From Oceanospirillaceae bacterium (GTDB lineage Bacteria; Pseudomonadota; Gammaproteobacteria; Pseudomonadales; Balneatricaceae): a stretch of DNA of 64,000 bases. A program made the position numbers and the translations under genes. The stretch covers positions 62,001 to 126,000 of the forward strand of contig JABSQZ010000002.1 in the NCBI GenBank assembly GCA_013215505.1, given 5' to 3'. How positions within the stretch are numbered: the first letter of the stretch is position 1; every line of letters begins with the position of its first letter. The notes beneath the pieces were generated by a model. The model was not told the origin of the DNA. It saw only the letters and a program-made list of their open reading frames with translations, and did no database searches. This document shows, piece after piece, positions 1-8,177 of this stretch.

Positions 1-129
1 CAACTCATTCTTAGCGGTGGAAAAAGTGTATTCTCCGATATCCATAACCCCACTGGTTACTTGTCCCTGAGAGTTTTCAAAGCTGAGAGATTTTACTTTT
101 CCCTCGAAGTACTGATTTACTGCAATCAT
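1..129 (-). CDS. ppnP: Pyrimidine/purine nucleoside phosphorylase, N-terminal part (runs off the window)
   Basis: The reverse strand opens with ATG at 129 and stays open for 43 codons to the window edge, so the gene is cut at its 3' end. The residues match the start of the small cupin enzyme PpnP (YaiE, DUF1255, about 94 residues in E. coli): MIAVNQYFEGKVKSLSF, then GVMDIGEYTFSTA, where GEYTFSTA is characteristic of the family. PpnP phosphorolyses a broad range of nucleosides to free base and ribose 1-phosphate in the cytosol. An AAGGA ribosome site lies 5 nt before the ATG. Identity is from recognised sequence, limited by the short fragment. Confidence 0.85.
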   Translation of the reverse strand, partial: MIAVNQYFEGKVKSLSFENSQGQVTSGVMDIGEYTFSTAKNEL

Positions 130-391
130 AGGTTTTCCTTTAAGATAATGAGGGAGCATACGCGCACGTTCGATACGCCCCTTCGGGCGGGCTCTAAAGC
201 GATCATCAGTATTATTAGACAGGCTGGGGAGGTGAAGTCATTCCCCGGAGTTAGCTGTCGTACATCGGATCGCTTTGCAGCACGCAGAGAAGATATCGGA
301 CTTACATGTTCCTTTGTGTGCAGGGGATTATAAACCCAAATAAATCATTTTCGCTAACCAAGCTAGTAATTACTTTTCAGTGATTTAGATT
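130..391. other. Intergenic region with no supported gene
   Basis: About 260 bases separate the ppnP start (reverse) from the hairpin behind the cytochrome genes. It must hold the ppnP promoter. A GC-rich inverted repeat (GGGGA...TCCCC) is visible near 217-245. A 90-codon forward frame here overlaps ppnP antisense and resembles no known protein, so it is not called. Confidence 0.5.
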
Positions 392-421
392 GATAATAAA
401 GCTTACTGTGGCAGTAAGCTT
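392..421 (-). terminator. Probable terminator of the cytochrome operon
   Basis: A perfect 10-bp stem (AAGCTTACTG at 399-408, CAGTAAGCTT at 412-421) with a 3-nt loop lies 10 nt beyond the diheme cytochrome stop. On the reverse strand it is followed by TTATTATC, a weak U-tract. Confidence 0.6.
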
Positions 422-430
422 GTGCGGCTA

Positions 431-1315
431 TTATTTTCGATTTAACAAGTAGTAGGCAATGGCCTGCAAATCTTGTTTTTGCATGTAAGCAGTGCCGTCT
501 TTGACAACTTCCGCCATGCTGCCACCAAAGACATCACCATCGGGTTTGATCCCCGATTGCAGTGCATATGATAAATCACTGTGGCTCCAGCCCGCCTGCT
601 TTAATTGATCAGCAGTGATTGCTGGAATTTTCCCCTCTCCCTGTAATAATGACTCAGAACCGGCAAACTGCTGCTGTTGCTGCAGTGCTCCAAAGAGATT
701 GCGCGGGGTGTGGCAAGCGGCGCAGTGGGTGACACTTTCCACTAAATATTCGCCACGGGCATACTGTGGATCTGCGGATTCTGTCGCTGTAAATTCAGCT
801 TGATCGAAAAACAATGACTGCCACAGGTTTAGCCCGAATCTTAAGTTAAAGGGGAAACTTAAGTTGTGCTCGGGACTGCTTTGCGCCACCGCTGGTACCG
901 TCTGAAAAGCGGCCCACAAATCTGCTACGTCCTGATCAGTTAACTTACTATAAAAACTGTAGGGGAACGCAGGATAGTAGGGTTGACCATCGGGAGATGT
1001 GCCCTGGCGCAGTGCAGTGGTAAATTGTTGCAGTGTCCAAGCGCCAATACCGTGCTCTGGATCGGTGGTTAGATTTGGTGCATAGAAAGTACCAAAGGGA
1101 GTGTCTAGTGCAGCGCCACCGGCTAAGGCTCTTCCGTCCGCATCTGTGGCTGTATGACAGGCAATGCAGCCGGAAGCTCTGGCCAGGTAGGCACCGCGGT
1201 TGACGTCACCCTGGGTAACGTTCACTGCTGCCAGGTCACTTGTGGCGAATAGTGACCAACTGCTCAAGGTAGCAATGAGCAGGGCTGAAGTCAGCAATAT
1301 AGTTTTAATCCTCAT
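431..1315 (-). CDS. Periplasmic diheme cytochrome c
   Basis: A 294-residue c-type cytochrome with a cleavable signal peptide (RIKTILLTSALLIATLSSW...) and two haem attachment motifs, CIACH (about residues 50-54) and CAACH (about 198-202). This two-domain layout is that of the cytochrome subunits that carry electrons from periplasmic dehydrogenases to oxidases, but no dehydrogenase is adjacent, so its donor is unknown. The start at 1315 is preferred over an in-frame GTG at 1327 because a GGGAG ribosome site lies 5 nt before it, embedded in the stop of the upstream cytochrome c' gene. The two genes are therefore translationally packed and probably co-transcribed. Confidence 0.85.
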   Translation of the reverse strand: MRIKTILLTSALLIATLSSWSLFATSDLAAVNVTQGDVNRGAYLARASGCIACHTATDADGRALAGGAALDTPFGTFYAPNLTTDPEHGIGAWTLQQFTTALRQGTSPDGQPYYPAFPYSFYSKLTDQDVADLWAAFQTVPAVAQSSPEHNLSFPFNLRFGLNLWQSLFFDQAEFTATESADPQYARGEYLVESVTHCAACHTPRNLFGALQQQQQFAGSESLLQGEGKIPAITADQLKQAGWSHSDLSYALQSGIKPDGDVFGGSMAEVVKDGTAYMQKQDLQAIAYYLLNRK

Positions 1316-1327
1316 ACAAACTCCCAC

Positions 1328-1948
1328 TCAGTTCTTTGCTCGAAAGCGACTGTGACAAGAAGAGCAGTTATCGGTGAGCTGTTTAAACACCAGATTGGAC
1401 GGCATAGTGGCATAGTTTTCAGTAGTATCCTCAGCTACCCCCATCAATTGACTGCTACTGGTCATGCTGGGTGACGGCGTCCCCATCATATTGGATAGCT
1501 GGTTATTTTGCTGTTGCGGGATGTTGTCGGCGGCTGAGAACAGTCCCTGGCTGATTAATTTTTGACGCTCTGCAAGATGGCTGAAATCGTCCCACTGCTG
1601 CCAGATATTGGCTTTGGCAGTGCTGGGTTGCTGCAGGCTGCCCTCGGGGAACAACCGGGCCATTGTTGCAGCTGAGTGCTGTTCAATAATAGTTGCCGCC
1701 TCCCGCACTTGTTGCGCATCGTATGCCTGGTCTCCCCTATAGATAGTAGCCAGAGACTTCATCGCCACTTTCAGTTTGTCCATTAAATCCATGCGCTCTT
1801 TGATTATCCCAGTCGCGCCATTATGTGCCTGTGCTGGTGGCGAAACCAGCAGGGCGACAGTACAGAAGATAACCAGAAACAGAGCGGCTATAGACAGTTT
1901 AGAGGCGGTAATAGCGGTGCGGTTTTGTATTGTTGAATTGTTGTGCAT
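1328..1948 (-). CDS. Cytochrome c' (class II cytochrome c)
   Basis: About 206 residues with a hydrophobic signal peptide ending in PPAQA and a single haem motif, CSSCH, ten residues from the C-terminus. A C-terminal CxxCH on a four-helix bundle is the hallmark of class II cytochromes c. The body contains MDLMDKLKVAMKSLATIYRG, typical of the family. These periplasmic proteins bind NO or CO at a five-coordinate haem or act as electron carriers. There is a Met/Ser/Gln-rich insertion before the last helix (QQQNNQLSNMMGTPSPSM). The start is set at the second in-frame Met, which has a GGA ahead of it; an ATG at 1972 has no ribosome site. First gene of the cytochrome pair. Confidence 0.8.
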   Translation of the reverse strand: MHNNSTIQNRTAITASKLSIAALFLVIFCTVALLVSPPAQAHNGATGIIKERMDLMDKLKVAMKSLATIYRGDQAYDAQQVREAATIIEQHSAATMARLFPEGSLQQPSTAKANIWQQWDDFSHLAERQKLISQGLFSAADNIPQQQNNQLSNMMGTPSPSMTSSSQLMGVAEDTTENYATMPSNLVFKQLTDNCSSCHSRFRAKN

Positions 1949-2058
1949 TTTTGTAATTCCAAAGCGAAACATTGCAGTAAATTGGCACAGCCGGGCCTTA
2001 TGAAAACAGCTACAAAAGGCTCAGACTGGGCATTATAAACGACGAGATATGAATGATT

Positions 2059-2454
2059 CTAACTTGGCATTTTTGGTGGAGGGGTATCTGGAGAGGGAAT
2101 GATTGATAGCGCAGTGGCCCCTCTGGAAGCTTCCTGAACGGGCTTAAAACTGCTGTTTTCAATGAGCTCATGACTGAGAGAGAATAAAACATGCGCCGGA
2201 TGACAGTCACTTTCATGTTGCATGTTATCTGTTGTTGCGTCTTGGCTAAGCGAATGTTCCGTGAAGCTATTAATCTTTTGACTGGGGTGTTGCAGTTGCT
2301 GGCTATTGTGCTGATGAGTGAGCAAGCCACCGGGGTGCCCTGATTGCTCGGCGCTCAGTAGCAGTGCATGTACTTGTATTGATTGCAGGGATACAACCAG
2401 CATTAGTAAGCTGATGATGATTATTTTTTTAATCTTTATCGGTTCTATTTTCAT
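2059..2454 (-). CDS. Secreted histidine-rich small protein of unknown function
   Basis: A 131-residue protein with a clear signal peptide (KKIIIISLLMLVVSLQSIQVHA). The mature part is rich in His, Gln and Ser (THQHNSQQLQHPS, QHESDCHPAH) and ends in a proline-rich tail, DTPPPKMPS. Similar small His-rich exported proteins sit near metal-handling genes, so metal binding is a guess. It lies on the same strand as the cytochromes, separated from cytochrome c' by about 110 nt. The overlapping reverse frame (2010-2330) lacks a signal peptide and is regarded as a shadow. No family was recognised with certainty. Confidence 0.5.
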   Translation of the reverse strand: MKIEPIKIKKIIIISLLMLVVSLQSIQVHALLLSAEQSGHPGGLLTHQHNSQQLQHPSQKINSFTEHSLSQDATTDNMQHESDCHPAHVLFSLSHELIENSSFKPVQEASRGATALSIIPSPDTPPPKMPS

Positions 2455-2740
2455 TTTACTAATAGTGCTTGATACGCTCTTGTGGTTTTTGGCTAAAAAG
2501 TAAACGCTAGAGTAAAGAGTTGTAAAACAATGGGATTGCGAAAAGTGCTAATGGTTCAGTTATAAGTAAATTATATTTCATAAAAGTGCGATTAAATATC
2601 CGCTATTGGCTTTTGTTTGCTAAGCAGCAAATCTTTTCAACTGCTATTATGCTGAGTAAGGTACTGAGAGTAACTTGGTTTCTCCAGTTGTTGCTTAGTA
2701 CTTTCCTGAAAATAATAATCAATCTATAGATGGTTTGAAG

Positions 2741-3550
2741 ATGATTAGAAGACAGTTTTTACTCGCCTGTTCCAATGCTAAGCTTATCTGCAAGTTATGG
2801 CTGGTATGGGTTGCTACTGGTATACAACCAGCTTCTGCCCAGGCGTGGCAAAAAACGACCTTTATTACTCAGAGTTTTTATGAAATTGCACTGGGCAGTG
2901 AATACGGAAATTCACCCTTAATAGTGCAGAAGTGGAACAAGCCGATTCGCATTTATGTTGAACATCAAGTCGCAGATAGCAAATTGCATGATGAGCTGCT
3001 AAATGCGCACATTAGAGACTTGCGAAGCATTACTCAATTGGATATCGCCAGAGTTAGCAGCCGTAATAGGGCGAATATTCGCTATTATTTTACCTCGCAG
3101 CAGAAGTTGCCTGCGCTAGTGAAAGCAACCTCTGGAAAAGCCACCCTGAAGTACTTGAAGGGCTCGGTCTGTCTGGCGACCATGCGGGCTAATAGCAGTG
3201 GCAGAATCCAGAGTGCTGTGGTCTATATACCTGTAGACCAGGCTAGAATGCACGCCAAGTTAGTTTCTTGTATTGTGGAAGAGCTCACTCAAGTACTGGG
3301 TTTGCTGCGCGACTCGGATGCGGTATTTCCCTCAATTTTTAATGATCGCAGTCATAATGATTCACTCACCGGGCTGGATATCATCTTGTTAAAAATACTA
3401 TACAGCTCGAAGATCAAGTCGGGGATGGACAAGGGAAAGTTAAAGCCGTTGTTGAAAGGTATTCTCGGGGTAATGAAAAGCACTGGAGAGATTAAAAAGT
3501 CAGCAGTGCAGGCGAGAAAGCTGGCGCTGTGTGCTTATTTGGATTGTTGA
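2741..3550 (+). CDS. DUF2927 domain protein, exported
   Basis: About 269 residues. The N-terminal hydrophobic stretch (LWLVWVATGIQPASAQA) reads as a signal peptide. The block around residues 165-220, with CIVEELTQVLGLLRDSD followed by SIFNDRSHNDSLTGLD, matches the DUF2927 family, whose conserved EE-TQ-LGL...D pattern resembles a degenerate zinc-peptidase helix (the usual HExxH reads VEELTQ here, without histidines). Function is unknown. A TTG at 2735 is a possible alternative start; neither start has a strong ribosome site. The gene is solitary and is followed 16 nt later by a heptamer repeat array. Confidence 0.65.
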   Translation: MIRRQFLLACSNAKLICKLWLVWVATGIQPASAQAWQKTTFITQSFYEIALGSEYGNSPLIVQKWNKPIRIYVEHQVADSKLHDELLNAHIRDLRSITQLDIARVSSRNRANIRYYFTSQQKLPALVKATSGKATLKYLKGSVCLATMRANSSGRIQSAVVYIPVDQARMHAKLVSCIVEELTQVLGLLRDSDAVFPSIFNDRSHNDSLTGLDIILLKILYSSKIKSGMDKGKLKPLLKGILGVMKSTGEIKKSAVQARKLALCAYLDC

Positions 3551-3566
3551 ATTTAGGCATAAAATC

Positions 3567-3615
3567 AGTCGCAAGTCGCAAGTAGGAAGTAGGAAGTAGG
3601 AAGTTGGAAGTAGGG
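3567..3615 (+). repeat. Heptamer tandem repeat array 1 (AGTNGNA, 7 units)
   Basis: Seven consecutive 7-bp units in one register: AGTCGCA x2, AGTAGGA x3, AGTTGGA, AGTAGGG. It begins 16 nt after the stop of the DUF2927 gene and has the same orientation relative to that gene as arrays 2, 3 and 5 have to theirs. Confidence 0.8.
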
Positions 3616-3625
3616 AAAGGTGTTT

Positions 3626-3643
3626 TGGGTGGGTTTCCACCCA
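3626..3643. promoter_or_regulatory. Candidate enhancer site upstream of dctP (1)
   Basis: A perfect 7-4-7 inverted repeat, TGGGTGG-GTTT-CCACCCA, about 150 nt upstream of the predicted sigma54 start site. This is the position expected for a DctD-type activator. No DctD gene is in the window, so the activator is inferred. Confidence 0.45.
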
Positions 3644-3658
3644 TTGTCAATTATTTAC

Positions 3659-3673
3659 GGGTTAATTTCACCC
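3659..3673. promoter_or_regulatory. Candidate enhancer site upstream of dctP (2)
   Basis: Inverted repeat GGGT-N7-ACCC, centred about 31 bp (three helical turns) from the first site, so both would face the same side of the DNA. Confidence 0.35.
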
Positions 3674-3768
3674 AAAATTGCGATTTATGAATACCTGGGT
3701 CTATTGACTTGTAGTGATGTAATTTAAAAATCTTTTAAAATTAAGCAGATAGGTTTAAAATTGAAAGG

Positions 3769-3783
3769 TGGCACTATTTTTGC
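3769..3783 (+). promoter_or_regulatory. Sigma54 (-24/-12) promoter of dctPQM
   Basis: TGGCACTATTTTTGC has TGGCAC and TTGC with the invariant GG and GC exactly 10 nt apart. The predicted start site near 3795 gives a leader of about 42 nt to the dctP ATG. C4-dicarboxylate TRAP operons in pseudomonads are known to be RpoN-dependent, which fits. Confidence 0.75.
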
Positions 3784-3836
3784 TATATACAAAAAACAAT
3801 AAAATTAAATATAAGAACGATACGGAGTTTTACCCA

Positions 3837-4829
3837 ATGAAAAAAATAACTACAGCACTAACTGCCTTAACGCTGGCTTTCAGCGTATCAATGGCATCGG
3901 CATCTGAATGTGATCCAGGTGAAGTCGTTGCAAAATTGAGCCATGTAACAGGTGGCACCACTCACCCTAAAGTAGTTGCTGCAAACTCACTGGCTGAGCG
4001 TGTAAACAAAGAGATGAACGGTAAGTTGTGCATCGAAGTTTTCCCTAGCTCAACCTTGTTTGGTGACTCTAAAGAGCTTGAAGCGCTGTTGTTAGGTGAC
4101 GTGCAAATCTTGGCTCCATCACTTTCTAAGTTCGGTTCTTACACTCGCCAATACGGCGTGTTTGATCTTCCTTTCATGTTTAAAGACATGGATGCTGCTA
4201 TCCGCTTCACTAACTCCGATGCCGGTAAAGAGTTGCTAAATGCAATGAACGACGTTGGTTTTGTCGGTCTGGGTTACTGGATGTCTGGTATGAAGTACTT
4301 CTCGGGTAACAAGGCGCTTATCCTACCGACAGATGCTGAGGGCATGAAGTTCCGCGTTCAAGCTTCAGACGTTGCCAAGGCGATGATTGCTGCAATGGGT
4401 GGTTCTCCACAACCTATGGCATTTTCAGAAGTTTACGGTGCGCTACAGACTGGCGTTGTCGATGGTCAGGAAAACACTTGGTCTAACATCTACACTAAGA
4501 AATTCTTCGAAGTACAGAACTCTGTGACTGAGACCAGCCACCAGTTACTGGCTTACTTGTTCATGACTTCTAATGAATTCCTTGACGGTTTAGAGCCCGA
4601 CGTTCGCAAGCAGTTCTTGAAAATTGCCGACGAAGTGACTCAGGAAGCTAACCAGAATGTTAAAGCTAAAGAGCTTGCTAACAGAGCAAACATTCTTAAA
4701 GCTGGCGGTAAGATCAACGTATTAACTGATGAGCAGCGTGCTGCTTGGGTTGATGCAATGAAGCCAGTATGGAAGCAGTTTGAGAAAGATATCGGTGCCG
4801 AGCTAATCAAAACAGCTGCTGGTGCATAA
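3837..4829 (+). CDS. dctP: TRAP transporter substrate-binding protein, DctP family (C4-dicarboxylate type)
   Basis: 330 residues. The signal peptide (KKITTALTALTLAFSVSMASA) delivers it to the periplasm, where it captures substrate for the DctQM permease. FRVQASDVAKAMIAAMGG carries the family's carboxylate-binding arginine, and SEVYGALQTGVVDGQENTW is the standard DctP signature. These features, plus the long DctQ partner and the sigma54 promoter, point to C4-dicarboxylates such as succinate, fumarate or malate, although DctP paralogues also bind other organic acids. The start at 3837 is the Met that begins the signal peptide, 9 nt after GGAG. First gene of dctPQM, separated from dctQ by about 240 nt with two hairpins. 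Confidence 0.85.
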   Translation: MKKITTALTALTLAFSVSMASASECDPGEVVAKLSHVTGGTTHPKVVAANSLAERVNKEMNGKLCIEVFPSSTLFGDSKELEALLLGDVQILAPSLSKFGSYTRQYGVFDLPFMFKDMDAAIRFTNSDAGKELLNAMNDVGFVGLGYWMSGMKYFSGNKALILPTDAEGMKFRVQASDVAKAMIAAMGGSPQPMAFSEVYGALQTGVVDGQENTWSNIYTKKFFEVQNSVTETSHQLLAYLFMTSNEFLDGLEPDVRKQFLKIADEVTQEANQNVKAKELANRANILKAGGKINVLTDEQRAAWVDAMKPVWKQFEKDIGAELIKTAAGA

Positions 4830-4840
4830 CCAGTGCCAAT

Positions 4841-4873
4841 AGATTGAGTACAGTTACAACCGCTGCTCAATCT
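4841..4873 (+). promoter_or_regulatory. Intercistronic hairpin I after dctP
   Basis: AGATTGAG (4841-4848) pairs with CTCAATCT (4866-4873), an 8-bp stem just past the dctP stop. No U-tract follows, so mRNA 3'-end protection or partial attenuation is more likely than full termination. Confidence 0.5.
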
Positions 4874-4884
4874 TCGCACTACCT

Positions 4885-4912
4885 GGGGCAAGTTACAGCG
4901 CTAACTTGCCCC
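4885..4912 (+). promoter_or_regulatory. Intercistronic hairpin II after dctP
   Basis: A perfect 11-bp stem, GGGGCAAGTTA / TAACTTGCCCC, with a 6-nt loop. It has no U-run and lies between the binding-protein gene and dctQ, consistent with producing more binding protein than permease. Confidence 0.65.
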
Positions 4913-5068
4913 TAGCGCTTATCGGGCGCACAATAGATCCCTAACCCTATAAATTTCACACCTTATTTTGCATTCATAGGTATAGCTTTAGCGTACCTGT
5001 AATCATAGACATAACAGTAATTTGAGTTTATTGGCTGGTTTATTTGTTTACTGGCAGGAGAGTTTTAC

Positions 5069-5749
5069 ATGGCTTATTGGCCTCATATTTACCTCTTAAT
5101 CTTAATCGTTATCATTTGGTTATTGGAACGTAAGTTTCCAAAGATGGTCGATCGAGCGGAAGAGAACATACTCGTCGTTATTATCACCGCTATTATGCTG
5201 GTCTCCTTTGGTCAGGTAGTCGCCCGTCATGGCTTTAACTCAGGCTGGTCAGCGGCGCTGGAATTTAACACCCTGGCTTTTTCATGGCTGATCTTATTAG
5301 GCATGAGCTATGGCATTAAAACCGGCTTGCACATAGGGGTAGATATAGTACTCAACGCAGTTGCCAAGCCGGTCACCAGAATTATGGCCCTGATCGGAGC
5401 TCTCGGCAGTATGTTTTATGGCTTAATCTTACTGGATTCAGTCTGGTTGAACATGCTGGGAGTTGATGTACGCGGTGGCGCCATCGAATACTGGGCAAAA
5501 ATGTACAAGATAGGCATAGGCGTAGAAGAAATTCGCTACCCGGTATTTATGCAGGAACTGTTTGGCTTGCAACCTAGGTTTCATCGCTGGTTAGCACTGG
5601 TAGTACTGCCCATTAGCTTAGCGTTACTGGTGTACCGCTCTGGACAAGCTTTTATCGATATATATACAGGTAAGCGTCGTATGTTGATCAGTGGGCACGA
5701 AGGCCAAGAGCTCGTTGAAGAAAATAAAGACATCTTAAAAGATCAATAG
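5069..5749 (+). CDS. dctQ: TRAP transporter small permease DctQ
   Basis: 226 residues with four hydrophobic segments (about residues 7-19, 35-52, 68-80 and 100-118) plus a last one near 177-190. The length matches the long DctQ of C4-dicarboxylate systems rather than the roughly 170-residue forms. The extra loop around residues 125-175 (VRGGAIEYWAKMYKIG...) is expected to be extracytoplasmic. DctQ packs against DctM in the inner membrane. ATG at 5069 follows a GGAGAG ribosome site. The cytosolic tail is acidic (GHEGQELVEENKD). dctM begins 32 nt downstream. Confidence 0.85.
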   Translation: MAYWPHIYLLILIVIIWLLERKFPKMVDRAEENILVVIITAIMLVSFGQVVARHGFNSGWSAALEFNTLAFSWLILLGMSYGIKTGLHIGVDIVLNAVAKPVTRIMALIGALGSMFYGLILLDSVWLNMLGVDVRGGAIEYWAKMYKIGIGVEEIRYPVFMQELFGLQPRFHRWLALVVLPISLALLVYRSGQAFIDIYTGKRRMLISGHEGQELVEENKDILKDQ

Positions 5750-5781
5750 TCTCTGTAGAGCATAAATTTAAGGACTTATCC

Positions 5782-7401
5782 GTGGAAGCACTCATTTTAT
5801 TTGGATTGGTACTGACGCTACTCTTTTTGGGTTTGCCAGTAGGCATCTCACTGGGATTATCATCAATACTTTTCATCACCTTTTTTACAGATGCAAAACT
5901 TACTTCAGTTGCTATATCACTGTTTGGAGCAGGTCAGCACTATACATTACTGGCAATCCCCTTCTTTATAATAGCCTCGTCATTTATGTCCACCGGCGGG
6001 GTGGCCAAGCGCTTAATCAACTTTGCGATTGCCTGTGTCGGCCATTTTCGCGGCGGTCTGGCGATGGCTTCAGTATTGGCCTGCATGATGTTTGCGGCAC
6101 TGTCCGGCTCATCACCGGCAACAGTCGTGGCAATTGGTAGTATCGCGATAGTCGGGATGCGTCAGGTAGGTTATTCAAAAGAGTTTGCCTCGGGGATTAT
6201 TGCCAATGCCGGTACCTTGGGCATCTTGATTCCACCGTCAATTGTGATGGTCGTCTATGCATCGGCCACTGACGTCTCCGTGGGGCGGATGTTCTTAGCG
6301 GGAGTTATCCCCGGGATATTGGCGGGCAGCATGTTAATGCTGGCTATATACGTGGTAGCGCGGATTAAAAATTTACCTTCCGAGCCCTGGAGAGGCTTTG
6401 GCGCTATTGTGCAAGGCGGCAAGGAAGCAGGTTGGGGGCTATTTTTAATAGTCATTATTATGGGCGGCATCTACGGTGGCGCTTTTACCCCGACAGAAGC
6501 TGCTGCGGTCGCAGCGATCTACTCGATATTGATCGCCCTCTTTGTCTACCGGGACATGGGCCCGCTAAAAGGCATTCGCTGGGTCAGTGAAACCGATTCC
6601 CCGACTGCTAAAGTAGGCTTCAACGGTACCGTGTATGGCCTGTCTTTCTTTATGGTATGGATGATCATGTCATTTTTTGCCACAGCGGGACCAGAGTCGA
6701 CAACCACTGCCGCTGACAGAGCCTTGTGGGGTGGGCCGCTAAGTTTGCTGCTAACCGTATTCTATATCTATAAACGCGGTGCTCAATTGAACACTGGTGT
6801 TTTGCAAACGGTGTTGGCGGGACTGCCAGTATGGAGCAGGAATTTACTGCTAATCGTTAAGATGTTCTTCCCGGTGATATATAGCAGAGAGACCAGAGAG
6901 GTGATGTTGGCAGGTACTAAAACTACCTTGATGTTGATGTTTATCATCGCTAACGCCCTGTTATTTGCTCATACTCTCTCAGAAGAGCGGATTCCGCAGA
7001 TGGTTACTGAGTGGATGTTAGAGGTTGGCTTTAACTGGTTTACTTTCCTGATCGCAGTGAATATCTTGCTGTTGATTGGCGGGCAGTTTATGGAACCTTC
7101 GGGACTGTTATTAATCGTGGCGCCGATCGTTTTTCCTATCGCCATGAAGCTGGGTATAGACCCGATTCACTTGGGCATCATCATGGTGGTAAACATGGAA
7201 ATAGGCATGATCACTCCGCCTATTGGTCTAAACTTGTTTGTGACTTCCGCGATTACCGGTATGAGTTTGTCTAAAGTCGTTAAAGCGGCGACGCCTTTCA
7301 TGTTAGTACTGATGTTCTTCCTGATCATTGTTACTTACGTACCTTCGCTATCAACCGCGCTGCCGTACGCCATCATGGGCCCGGAGTTAGTTAATCCCTG
7401 A
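5782..7401 (+). CDS. dctM: TRAP transporter large permease DctM, long form
   Basis: 539 residues with many hydrophobic helices; it is the ion-coupled transport subunit. DctM signatures are clear: GLPVGISLGLSS near the N-terminus, SGSSPATVVAIGSIA, GTLGILIPPSIVMVVYA and, near the end, EIGMITPPIGLNLFV. Typical DctM proteins are about 425-440 residues. The extra 100 or so lie between about residues 255 and 385, where an inserted segment with its own hydrophobic stretches (FFMVWMIMSFFATAGP, LSLLLTVFYIY) splits the usual two halves. The start is GTG at 5782, with AAGGA 7 nt upstream. Last gene of dctPQM. Confidence 0.85.
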   Translation: MEALILFGLVLTLLFLGLPVGISLGLSSILFITFFTDAKLTSVAISLFGAGQHYTLLAIPFFIIASSFMSTGGVAKRLINFAIACVGHFRGGLAMASVLACMMFAALSGSSPATVVAIGSIAIVGMRQVGYSKEFASGIIANAGTLGILIPPSIVMVVYASATDVSVGRMFLAGVIPGILAGSMLMLAIYVVARIKNLPSEPWRGFGAIVQGGKEAGWGLFLIVIIMGGIYGGAFTPTEAAAVAAIYSILIALFVYRDMGPLKGIRWVSETDSPTAKVGFNGTVYGLSFFMVWMIMSFFATAGPESTTTAADRALWGGPLSLLLTVFYIYKRGAQLNTGVLQTVLAGLPVWSRNLLLIVKMFFPVIYSRETREVMLAGTKTTLMLMFIIANALLFAHTLSEERIPQMVTEWMLEVGFNWFTFLIAVNILLLIGGQFMEPSGLLLIVAPIVFPIAMKLGIDPIHLGIIMVVNMEIGMITPPIGLNLFVTSAITGMSLSKVVKAATPFMLVLMFFLIIVTYVPSLSTALPYAIMGPELVNP

Positions 7402-7434
7402 CCTGATGGACAGTTAACTGACTCTGTGAAGATC

Positions 7435-7459
7435 AAAGGGCGGATATCCGCCCTTTTTT
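7435..7459 (+). terminator. Rho-independent terminator of dctPQM
   Basis: The 22-nt palindrome AAAGGGCGGAT-ATCCGCCCTTT is followed directly by Ts, 34 nt past the dctM stop. It lies between convergent genes and could also serve the reverse strand. Confidence 0.85.
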
Positions 7460-7500
7460 ATGCCTGTTAGCCAGCCGTGTAAACTGTCGACAAAAAATGC

Positions 7501-8019
7501 TTAAGAAGTTGCATCTGCTGGCTCTTCACCCTGACGATCTTTTTTACCGCGCTTTTCGCCTTTCATCTGCTTCATCAGCTCCTGCTGCTCAGGGGTTAAT
7601 ATTTCCTGCATTGCCTGTCTGGTGGACATCATCTGCTGGATTTTATTTCCCGCTGAAAGTCCCGCTTGTTGTTTAACTGCCGCTAGCTTCTCGGCGTAAT
7701 CCGCCGCATTGACGTCTAAGTTTCTAATCGCTTGGTGCAATGCCTTGCGCTGTTCGCCGGATGCTTTGCGAGTCTCTTGTTGTTTTTCAAAAAGTGCCTT
7801 TATTTCTGCCTGTTGCTCAGTTGTCAGGGAGAGCTTTTCGGTGAGCATCTGCAGTTTTTGCTCCATATTAGCTCCGCGCTGATTATCGCGGCGACCGAAT
7901 TCAGACTGCTGCTGGGGGTTGAAACCCTGCTGGTTTTGCTCCTCTGAATTAGCAGTGCTAAGGGTACTAAGTAACAACATGGCTGGGGCGGCGATAAAAG
8001 TAATAATGCTTTTGTTCAT
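7501..8019 (-). CDS. Spy/CpxP family periplasmic protein
   Basis: 172 residues with a signal peptide (IITFIAAPAMLLLSTLSTANS). It contains the two LTxxQ motifs of the family: LSLTTEQQAEIKALF (about residues 63-77) and LTPEQQELMKQM near the C-terminus, with charged helices between. Members are ATP-independent periplasmic chaperones, and CpxP also restrains the CpxA kinase. The gene is divergent from a CpxR/CpxA-like pair, the classic cpxP arrangement, so it is probably the regulon's feedback component. The C-terminus is very basic and acidic (GEKRGKKDRQGEE). AGGAG precedes the ATG by about 7 nt. Confidence 0.75.
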   Translation of the reverse strand: MNKSIITFIAAPAMLLLSTLSTANSEEQNQQGFNPQQQSEFGRRDNQRGANMEQKLQMLTEKLSLTTEQQAEIKALFEKQQETRKASGEQRKALHQAIRNLDVNAADYAEKLAAVKQQAGLSAGNKIQQMMSTRQAMQEILTPEQQELMKQMKGEKRGKKDRQGEEPADATS

Positions 8020-8177
8020 GATTGTGCTCCTGATAGGGCGTTATCTAATTGACACAACTAGTTTGCAATAACTAAATGCTAAGTAGGGTTGCGTTAGTGT
8101 AAAGTTGTGTAAAGAGCATCGCTGGTAGGTTTAAGCTAGTTATAATGTGTGTAAATAAGATTAGGACAGGTGCGCTA

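Noticed and set aside
61-333. 90-codon forward open frame at the left edge
   Set aside because: It overlaps the recognised ppnP start on the other strand and has no ribosome site or protein-like features.
2010-2330. 106-codon reverse frame overlapping the His-rich gene
   Set aside because: It has no signal peptide or known motif, and the overlapping frame has a convincing signal peptide.
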